Source of the DNA: Sinorhizobium glycinis
GTDB taxonomy: Bacteria; Pseudomonadota; Alphaproteobacteria; Rhizobiales; Rhizobiaceae
Assembly (NCBI RefSeq): GCF_001651865.1
Contig: NZ_LPUX01000060.1
Span: 372,001-436,000, forward strand
DNA length: 64,000 bases
Direction of reading: 5' to 3'
Under the pieces are notes generated by a model. It searched no databases and was not told where the DNA came from. It worked only from the letters and a program-made list of their open reading frames with translations. Shown here piece by piece: positions 59,374 through 64,000 of this stretch. Positions within the stretch are counted from its first letter, which is position 1, and each line of letters starts with the position of its first letter. The position numbers were made by a program, and so were the translations under genes.

Positions 59374-59398
59374 AATTCGCCACGCGGAAAATTGTTCC
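59374..59398 (-). promoter_or_regulatory. EcfG (RpoE2)-type promoter, orphan
   Basis: Minus-strand GGAAC-N18-TT with no coding gene downstream within reasonable distance. It faces the structured region described as a candidate small RNA. Confidence 0.6.
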
Positions 59399-59404
59399 GG
59401 TGCC

Positions 59405-59467
59405 CTACTGCATGTTTTTGGATCGTAGCCGATTAAAAACATGCAGCAATTCAAGGTGCTATAGCGA
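59405..59467. repeat. 'ABC'-type intergenic palindrome
   Basis: CTACTGCATGTTTTTGG pairs with TTAAAAACATGCAGCAATTC, followed by AAGGTGCTATAGCGACC. It is an inverted copy of the element seen at 48369. Confidence 0.8.
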
Positions 59468-59522
59468 CCCTGCCGATACGGTCTGCGGGCGGGCGATCAA
59501 CAGCGGTGCGAACTGCGCCGTC

Positions 59523-59547
59523 GGAACAATTGGCGGAACCGAACATT
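59523..59547 (+). promoter_or_regulatory. EcfG (RpoE2)-type promoter
   Basis: GGAAC-N18-TT on the + strand, 49 bp before the start of the small gene at 59597. It is one of eight identical-spacing copies between 59.3 and 62.9 kb. Confidence 0.75.
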
Positions 59548-59596
59548 ACTCCCTCCGCTGCAAGAGGGATTCAGATCGAACGCGAAGGAGAGCGAC

Positions 59597-59872
59597 ATGG
59601 CCGAATCACATGCGATTTCCCGGCCGCAACGAGACACCGACTATCCGGGCCGGCAGGCAGACTGCATGGCGGCTTTGAGGCCGGCCGTCTCCGACCTCGC
59701 TGCAACGTCCCAGGACAGCATTGTCGCGGCAATTGGCGGAGAAATGACCGGTGACCTGGTCGCTCTCGCGCGCCAGGCCGAAGCGGCAGGCTGGCGCTTC
59801 GAAGAGGCGGCTGCCGCAATCGAAACCCTGGCGCGGGAATATGAGGGGGCAAAAGGGGCCATGTTCGACTGA
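59597..59872 (+). CDS. Small hypothetical protein, predicted stress gene
   Basis: This 91-residue soluble protein has no family I recognise. It is Ala- and Glu-rich, with a probable helical C-terminal half (VALARQAEAAGWRFEEAAAA, then IETLAREYEGAKGAMFD). The ATG has AAGGAGAGCGAC upstream, a good binding site. An EcfG-type promoter lies 49 bp before the start, so expression in stress and stationary phase is predicted. No signal peptide or membrane segment is visible. Confidence 0.7.
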   Translation: MAESHAISRPQRDTDYPGRQADCMAALRPAVSDLAATSQDSIVAAIGGEMTGDLVALARQAEAAGWRFEEAAAAIETLAREYEGAKGAMFD

Positions 59873-60014
59873 GCGGCCCAACCTCAAGCCTGCGGGAATA
59901 CTTCGACGCGAGGCGCATTGTTCTCGGAAGCCCGGGCGCCCCAGCCCAGGCCCTGCGCGGGAAGATCCGGCGCGTTCCCGGCACGGCAGACCGTCAGCGA
60001 CTACGCGCTACCGA

Positions 60015-60206
60015 TCAGCCAAACCGCCTCAACTGCTCCGCTTCCTTCTCGAGCAGCTCGGCCACCTCTTCAAGCGACATGTGCGTGGCACAGAGGTGAA
60101 TTGCACATTCCAGAAAGCGTATCGAAGACCGGCGCAGGTAAAGCGCCTCTTCCCGGGCGGTCAATTCCGGCAGGGGGTTTCTTTTATCGGAGCGAGGATC
60201 AGGCAT
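60015..60206 (-). CDS. Small hypothetical protein
   Basis: This 63-residue charged soluble protein (MPDPRSDKRNPLPELTAREE, then ECAIHLCATHMSLEEVAELL) is of unknown family. It has two cysteines within HLCATHM and ECAIH and is predicted largely helical. The ATG has a good AGGAG binding site six bases upstream. It lies 58 bp after the stop of the gene at 60265 on the same strand and probably shares its EcfG-type promoter. Confidence 0.68.
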   Translation of the reverse strand: MPDPRSDKRNPLPELTAREEALYLRRSSIRFLECAIHLCATHMSLEEVAELLEKEAEQLRRFG

Positions 60207-60264
60207 TCGAAACTCCTTCGGTTCGCCTCGTCATGGCGCGTCCTCCTAATCATAACCACTCGCC

Positions 60265-60603
60265 TCAGATAGCGTACACAAGAACGGCCGCCGCGAACAG
60301 GACGCCGATGATCAGCAGGGCCATACCGAGCCGCGGCCTCGACGATTCACCGGATCGAGCAGTTTCAAAGGGGCGCATCGCATCGCCGAACTCGGTCGAT
60401 CTGTCGGTCGGCTTGCCATGGACCTGCGCCGCCCGGGCGTTCCGTGTTGCCTCGGCGTCGAGCGGAGTACCCGCTGCCTCTGCATCGGTCTCGAGCGGTG
60501 CCGCCGCCGGGTCGAAGCCCGGCCGTTTGTCGCCGGTCCTTCCGCGCTGGATGTCTCCGCGCACCTGTGCGGGATTGCTTTCCGTCTCGGGCGAACTGGA
60601 CAT
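60265..60603 (-). CDS. Small protein with a C-terminal membrane anchor
   Basis: This 112-residue protein has a long hydrophilic, Ala/Pro/Arg-rich, probably disordered N-terminal 85 residues followed by one C-terminal membrane helix (LGMALLIIGVLFAAAVLVYA). It is thus a tail-anchored type. I recognise no family. The start has AAAGGACC upstream. An EcfG-type promoter lies 28 bp before the start. It may form an operon with the 63-residue gene downstream. Confidence 0.75.
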   Translation of the reverse strand: MSSSPETESNPAQVRGDIQRGRTGDKRPGFDPAAAPLETDAEAAGTPLDAEATRNARAAQVHGKPTDRSTEFGDAMRPFETARSGESSRPRLGMALLIIGVLFAAAVLVYAI

Positions 60604-60631
60604 GTTTCGGTCCTTTCTGCCGTGTCAGAAC

Positions 60632-60656
60632 AACCGGCTCGGGGGGAGTTTGTTCC
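60632..60656 (-). promoter_or_regulatory. EcfG (RpoE2)-type promoter
   Basis: Minus-strand GGAAC-N18-TT, 28 bp before the start of the membrane-anchored gene at 60603. Confidence 0.75.
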
Positions 60657-60735
60657 CTTCTCGCGGCTCCGTATAAGGCGGTATCGCGGCGGATCCGCGC
60701 GGCAAGAGAGCCTCGAACCCTACTCGTGCTTTAGT

Positions 60736-60915
60736 CTAAGTTCGGCGGGCCTTGTTGCCGTTCGGGCGCTCGTAAAGCCTGTCGATCTCCCGCTTCTGTT
60801 CTTCCTCGGTCACGGGTGGCAGCCGCTTTTGCCGCATGGCCGCATAGGCGATCGCAGCGCCGAGCGCGAGGGCACCGCCCCCGGTTACCAACAGCCAAAA
60901 ATAGTCCATCAACAT
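60736..60915 (-). CDS. Small single-helix membrane protein
   Basis: This 59-residue protein has an N-terminal membrane helix (LMDYFWLLVTGGGALALGAA, extending to AIAYAAM) and a charged C-terminal tail (EEEQKREIDRLYERPNGNKA). The ATG (MLMDYF) has a strong AAGGAGG binding site eight bases upstream. An EcfG-type promoter lies 26 bp upstream. It is of unknown function; small envelope proteins of this kind are frequent in general-stress regulons. Confidence 0.75.
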   Translation of the reverse strand: MLMDYFWLLVTGGGALALGAAIAYAAMRQKRLPPVTEEEQKREIDRLYERPNGNKARRT

Positions 60916-60941
60916 GTTCGGTGCCTCCTTGCGATGAAGCC

Positions 60942-60966
60942 AACCGGCGTCGCCGGCGAAGGTTCC
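60942..60966 (-). promoter_or_regulatory. EcfG (RpoE2)-type promoter
   Basis: Minus-strand GGAAC-N18-TT, 26 bp before the start of the small membrane protein gene at 60915. Confidence 0.75.
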
Positions 60967-60995
60967 CGGACCTGCAACGCCGTGCATCTTGTCGG

Positions 60996-61072
60996 ACAAA
61001 GGACGCTGCAGCACTGGAATCTCTGCATGTTTGTGTCCTTAAATCGGCTACGACTTAAGGAACATGCACTAG
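60996..61072. repeat. 'ABC'-type intergenic palindrome
   Basis: GGACGCTGCAGCACTGGAATCT, then CTGCATGTTTGTGTCCTTAA, then CGACTTAAGGAACATGCAC. It folds as a long hairpin and separates two stress-type genes. Confidence 0.75.
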
Positions 61073-61085
61073 CCGCTCGGGCGGG

Positions 61086-61346
61086 TCAGTCGGGCTTCGG
61101 CGTTTTCGTCTCGCCAAAGCGCACTTCTTCGCGCGAGGGATTATCGGCGATCGACCGTTCTTCGTCGTCGTTCGGAAGTGCTTCGTCCGGATCGACGTTC
61201 TGTTCGTCTCTGCTGCGTACGGGCGGGACCCGACCTTGAACGACCGTCTGCACTTTCATGCTTTTCGGCGTCCCGGCCGGCATCTGTTCATCGGTGGGCA
61301 GAGCGGGCTTCCTGCGCGTCGGCTCGTCCGGATTGTTGCGTGCCAT
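61086..61346 (-). CDS. Small hydrophilic protein, predicted stress gene
   Basis: This 86-residue protein is very rich in Pro, Asp, Glu, Arg and Lys (MARNNPDEPTRRKPALPTDE, then PDEALPNDDEERSIADNPSR) with no hydrophobic stretch. It is predicted to be intrinsically disordered, like many desiccation- or stress-linked proteins. The ATG has GAAGGAAGG upstream. An EcfG-type promoter lies 27 bp before it. No family is recognised. Confidence 0.75.
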   Translation of the reverse strand: MARNNPDEPTRRKPALPTDEQMPAGTPKSMKVQTVVQGRVPPVRSRDEQNVDPDEALPNDDEERSIADNPSREEVRFGETKTPKPD

Positions 61347-61373
61347 CGTATCCTTCCTTCTTCCTGAGAGGGG

Positions 61374-61398
61374 AAAGCGGAGCCGGGCACTTTGTTCC
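61374..61398 (-). promoter_or_regulatory. EcfG (RpoE2)-type promoter
   Basis: Minus-strand GGAAC-N18-TT, 27 bp before the start of the gene at 61346. It nearly abuts the region of the + strand copy at 61451. Confidence 0.75.
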
Positions 61399-61450
61399 GT
61401 TCTGCCGCCGAGTGGCAGCGCTAAGGAAAACTTCGGTTGGTATATTAGCA

Positions 61451-61475
61451 GGAACAAAAGCGCGGCGGAGCGGTT
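61451..61475 (+). promoter_or_regulatory. EcfG (RpoE2)-type promoter
   Basis: Plus-strand GGAAC-N18-TT, 31 bp before the start of the DUF1236 gene. Confidence 0.75.
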
Positions 61476-61506
61476 GGGGGCGTCGATTCCAGGAAGGAGG
61501 AAAGCG

Positions 61507-62019
61507 ATGAAATTCAAGCACCCAACCATACTCGCCTTCGTGCTCGCCGCCGGAATATCGCCGCTCGCACTCGCACAGGACGCCCAGCAACCGAAGCAGC
61601 CCATGCCTGAGACGCAGGGGACCGAGACACAGCAGATGCAGGGCAGCGACAGCCAGACCGTGACCGGCCAGAAGGAAGACCGTTGCACGCAACCGAATCC
61701 GCCGGCCGACTGCCCAAAGGCCCCTGACGCCGCCACGACCGGCGCCATCAGTTCCTCAGGGTCGGTCGAGGTCACCTCCGAGCAGCAAACCCAACTGCGC
61801 AGCGTCATAAAGGAAAGCAGCGTCCAACCCGTCGACAAGGTGGAGTTTGACGTATCCGTCGGCGTAGCCGTGCCGCAGAGCGTAACCCTCCACGCCTTGC
61901 CGCCGCGGATCGTCGAGATCGTTCCCGCCTACGAGAACTACAAGTACTTCATGCTCGCGGACGGGCGGATTGTCATTGTCGATCCGAACAACATGCAGAT
62001 TGTCGCGGTCATCGCCTGA
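61507..62019 (+). CDS. Exported DUF1236 domain protein
   Basis: This 170-residue exported protein has a signal peptide (KHPTILAFVLAAGISPLALA, cut before QDAQQ), a Gln/Pro/Thr-rich linker (about 24-75, with a CTQPNPPADC pair of cysteines), and a C-terminal DUF1236 domain (about 110-170) with VPQSVTLHALPPRIVEIVPA and YFMLADGRIVIVDP. DUF1236 proteins are abundant in Rhizobiales and appear to be periplasmic or secreted, with unknown role. The ATG has GGAAGGAGGAAAGCG upstream, and an EcfG-type promoter lies 31 bp upstream. Confidence 0.88.
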   Translation: MKFKHPTILAFVLAAGISPLALAQDAQQPKQPMPETQGTETQQMQGSDSQTVTGQKEDRCTQPNPPADCPKAPDAATTGAISSSGSVEVTSEQQTQLRSVIKESSVQPVDKVEFDVSVGVAVPQSVTLHALPPRIVEIVPAYENYKYFMLADGRIVIVDPNNMQIVAVIA

Positions 62020-62191
62020 GCGGGCGAAACACCGTCAGCCATGAGGCCCGCCTTTGTCGAAGGCGAGCCTCCATTTGCCGCAATGGTTCCCGTCTCAAGT
62101 CTTGGCGTGACGCCTCGACAAGCGCGTGCGACTACAAGCTTTCTCCGGCGATCTGCGCGCCAGGAGGAGGTTATTGGCGCCGTCTCACCGG

Positions 62192-62698
62192 TCAATGCTT
62201 GGCCGTCACGCCGCGCTGATCCCGATCCAGGAACGTGCGGGTGATTTCCGCGGCATGCTGATCGAGCCACTCGGCCATCTCGACTTCCTGCTGCAGAATG
62301 GTCTCGCAGACGCGCTTTGTCTCCTGGTCGCCCGCAAAGTCGGCGGCAGCGATCAGAATCTTGTAGCTGGCGATTTCCATATGTTCGAACGTGTAGCTGG
62401 CAAGCGAGCCCTTGACGACTTCGTCGCTGACGAACAGCCCGCTCAAACCCTGCCCGATGGCTACGATCTTGCCGCTGATATCCTTGACGGTCGAGGTCCC
62501 GCCGTGCAGTCGCTCAAGGCAACGCTTGAGCATTGCGGCCTGGTCGCGGGTTTCCTGCAAGTGCCGATCGATCCGGGCTTTGAGCTCAGGATAGTTTTCC
62601 AGCCGCCGGGATTGACTGGTGAGCATGGTGATCGCCTGTTCTTCCATGGCATGCGCATCCCGGAGCCAAGCCTGCAAGTTGTCGCTCGCCTTATGCAT
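62192..62698 (-). CDS. Ferritin-like DUF892 (YciE/YciF-type) protein
   Basis: This 168-residue all-helical protein belongs to the DUF892 group of ferritin-like four-helix bundles linked to stress. Metal-ligand-like positions are seen in DAHAMEEQAITML, YPELKARIDRHLQETRDQAA, and YTFEHMEIASYKILIAAADF followed later by EVEMAEWLDQH. These proteins bind a di-metal site, and some act against peroxides, but the activity is not established here. The ATG (MHKASD) has AAGGAGG upstream. An EcfG-type promoter lies 27 bp before it, divergent from that of the 43-residue gene. Confidence 0.87.
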   Translation of the reverse strand: MHKASDNLQAWLRDAHAMEEQAITMLTSQSRRLENYPELKARIDRHLQETRDQAAMLKRCLERLHGGTSTVKDISGKIVAIGQGLSGLFVSDEVVKGSLASYTFEHMEIASYKILIAAADFAGDQETKRVCETILQQEVEMAEWLDQHAAEITRTFLDRDQRGVTAKH

Positions 62699-62725
62699 CG
62701 CACGTTCCTCCTTTTGAGGTGATCC

Positions 62726-62750
62726 AACCGGCCGTACTCCGAAAGGTTCC
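62726..62750 (-). promoter_or_regulatory. EcfG (RpoE2)-type promoter
   Basis: Minus-strand GGAAC-N18-TT, 27 bp before the DUF892 gene. It forms a back-to-back pair with the + strand site at 62782. Confidence 0.75.
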
Positions 62751-62781
62751 GCAGGGGCGCGATGCGGAGCGAAGCTTCGGC

Positions 62782-62806
62782 GGAACAATTCCAATCCCTG
62801 GAGATT
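62782..62806 (+). promoter_or_regulatory. EcfG (RpoE2)-type promoter
   Basis: Plus-strand GGAAC-N18-TT, 62 bp before the start of the 43-residue gene. It probably drives the two-gene unit 62869-63341. Confidence 0.72.
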
Positions 62807-62868
62807 GATAGTGGAGGCGGCAAAACCGCAGGTTTTTCTGATCCATTCACAGCAATACCGGAAGTACG

Positions 62869-63000
62869 ATGTCGAAAACCGTGGCCGCAGCAGTGATCGG
62901 CGCCCTGATACTGGTCGCTGTGCTCTGGACGATTTTCCCGTTTGACGGACCGGCCGAAGAGGGACAGCCGGCACCGCATGCGATCGATCAGTCTGAATGA
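62869..63000 (+). CDS. Very small membrane protein of 43 residues
   Basis: This short gene encodes an N-terminal membrane helix (SKTVAAAVIGALILVAVLWT) followed by an acidic tail (FDGPAEEGQPAPHAIDQSE). It has a modest GGAA binding site and an EcfG-type promoter upstream. Its stop overlaps a possible ATG of the following gene in ATGA, a typical coupling arrangement, which supports it being real. No family is recognised. Small single-helix proteins are common in the general-stress regulon. Confidence 0.65.
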   Translation: MSKTVAAAVIGALILVAVLWTIFPFDGPAEEGQPAPHAIDQSE

Positions 63001-63017
63001 CACAATCGAGGATGCCC

Positions 63018-63341
63018 ATGCAGGAAGAGCTGAAGATTTACCGGCTGTCGCCGCTGGCCGAGCCCTCTGATCCGAACTGGGAGAATGCCAGGTACCAGGG
63101 GGAAGTGGTCGTCATTGCGCGAACGAGCGGCGATGCCCGGATCGTCGCCTCCGAGGCCGAGCTCGATTTCCGCGAGATCGATGCAAAACCGGCCGAGGGC
63201 GTCACCACCGACATGGCGAGCGCCTTTCGCAGCGAGAAGCTCTACACGGTGATCGAAGAGGGGCCGGCGCCTCCGGGCTCGGACCGCGGCGTGATCGCCG
63301 GCCAGGTCGCGGTCGACAACATTGTTTCCACCGAGCTTTGA
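63018..63341 (+). CDS. Small hypothetical protein
   Basis: This 107-residue soluble protein (MQEELKIYRLSPLAEPSDPN, then GEVVVIARTSGDARIVASEA) is of unknown family. Its conserved-looking IYRLSPLAEPSDPNW and VVVIARTSGDAR segments suggest a compact alpha/beta fold. The start is uncertain: GAGG lies six bases before the ATG at 63018, while an earlier ATG at 62997 overlaps the stop of the 43-residue gene. It is probably co-transcribed with that gene from the EcfG-type promoter at 62782. Confidence 0.72.
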   Translation: MQEELKIYRLSPLAEPSDPNWENARYQGEVVVIARTSGDARIVASEAELDFREIDAKPAEGVTTDMASAFRSEKLYTVIEEGPAPPGSDRGVIAGQVAVDNIVSTEL

Positions 63342-63359
63342 AGGTCGTCGGGCCCGGCG

Positions 63360-64000
63360 CTACAGGATCGGCTTGCCGCCGGTCACCGCGATCGTCGCGC
63401 CGGAGACGTAGCTCGACAGCGGATCCGCCAGCATGACGTAGGTCGATGCGAGTTCCACCGGTTGCCCGGGCCGTTTCATCGGCACCTGCTTGCCGAAATT
63501 CATAACCGAGTCCTCGGGAAGGGTGGACGGGATCAGCGGTGTCCAGATTGGGCCCGGCGCCACCGCATTGGCGCGTATCCCCTTGTCGGCAAGCATTTGC
63601 GCCAGACCCGCGGTGAAGTTCTGGATCGCGCCCTTGGTTGTCGCATAGGCGAGCAGGATCGGGTTCGGAGCATCCGCATTGATCGAGGCGGTGTTGATGA
63701 TCGAACTGCCGGGCTTCATGTGCGGCACCGCCGCGCGCGTGAGATAGAACATGGCATGGATGTTCACGCGGAAGGTCAACTCCCATTCCTCGTCGGTGAT
63801 GTCTGCGATGTCCGGGAAGGAGGCCTGGTGCGCGGCGTTGTTGACGAGAATGTCGATGCCACCGAGTTCGTTGACCGCCGTCTCGACAATTTTCTCGCAA
63901 TGGGCCGACGCCTGGATGTCGCCGGCGACGAGAACGGCCTTGCGCCCGGCCTCTTCGACGAGCGCTTTGGTCGATTTCGCGTCCTCGTGCTCATTCAGAT
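63360..64000 (-). CDS. Short-chain dehydrogenase/reductase, 5' end beyond the window
   Basis: This is an SDR oxidoreductase cut by the window edge; about 213 C-terminal residues are present. It has the VNNAAHQ motif after GGIDILV, the catalytic YATTK with the Ser in IINTASINADAPN upstream, and the end VSGATIAVTGGKPIL. The NNAA-HQ variant and the length suggest the YghA/YdaD group of stress-linked SDRs (general-stress alcohol or aldehyde dehydrogenases). The Rossmann glycine loop lies outside the window. Its position next to EcfG-type genes fits a stress role. Its own promoter would be beyond the edge. Confidence 0.88.
   Translation of the reverse strand, partial: LNEHEDAKSTKALVEEAGRKAVLVAGDIQASAHCEKIVETAVNELGGIDILVNNAAHQASFPDIADITDEEWELTFRVNIHAMFYLTRAAVPHMKPGSSIINTASINADAPNPILLAYATTKGAIQNFTAGLAQMLADKGIRANAVAPGPIWTPLIPSTLPEDSVMNFGKQVPMKRPGQPVELASTYVMLADPLSSYVSGATIAVTGGKPIL

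Overview
The window looks like a piece of the main chromosome of a Sinorhizobium/Ensifer-type rhizobium. The reasons are high GC with rhizobial codon use, the split F1 operon atpHAGDC downstream of priA, a Mur-type Fur regulator divergent from sitABCD, an ALAS-type hemA next to dxr, and several families of intergenic palindromes of the RIME and 'ABC' kinds known from Sinorhizobium. The genus is inferred from remembered gene order and family content, not from a database search. No tRNA, rRNA, CRISPR array, insertion sequence or prophage was recognised.

Layout. 0-6.5 kb: the 3' end of priA, a small membrane protein and the F1 ATP synthase operon. 6.8-9.4 kb: a saccharopine-dehydrogenase-like gene divergent from an Lrp/AsnC regulator, then a membrane-anchored unknown. 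9.7-13.8 kb: the manganese uptake system sitABCD and its regulator mur, with a perfect palindromic operator between them. 14.1-16.4 kb: a purine-type deaminase and an NCS2 nucleobase permease. 16.6-25.1 kb: a glycerol operon (glpR, then glpDSTPQUV) without glycerol kinase. 25.2-27.2 kb: an SDR and a LysR regulator. 27.3-33.7 kb: the NAD-dependent molybdenum formate dehydrogenase fdsGBA-fdhD-fdsD. 33.9-36.7 kb: a cytosolic twin-PAS chemoreceptor and a CheW. 36.9-39.7 kb: arginine catabolism (ornithine aminotransferase, arginase and a divergent Lrp). 40.4-48.1 kb: tamA-tamB for outer-membrane assembly. 48.7-51.3 kb: an MscS channel, two DUF1801 proteins and a glycine-zipper lipoprotein. 51.7-55.5 kb: a three-subunit molybdenum hydroxylase of the form II CoxSLM type. 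55.6-58.2 kb: hemA and dxr. 58.4-64 kb: a META-MliC secreted protein, then many small genes ending in a truncated SDR.

The most striking signal is in the last 5 kb. At least seven small genes are each preceded by a copy of GGAAC-N18-TT, the promoter signature of the alphaproteobacterial general-stress sigma factor (EcfG/RpoE2). An eighth copy faces no gene but leads into a sequence that can fold into two hairpins around a C-rich stretch, so it may produce a stress-induced small RNA. Other notable signals are an exact 478-residue in-register tandem duplication inside TamB, an FNR/FixK-type box upstream of hemA, a dispersed palindrome that supplies the C-terminus of FdhD, and a strong hairpin between atpD and atpC.

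The metabolic genes fit a soil or plant-associated aerobe using glycerol, arginine/ornithine, formate and purines. NADH from formate feeds respiration and the F1 ATP synthase, and haem synthesis appears to be tuned to oxygen.
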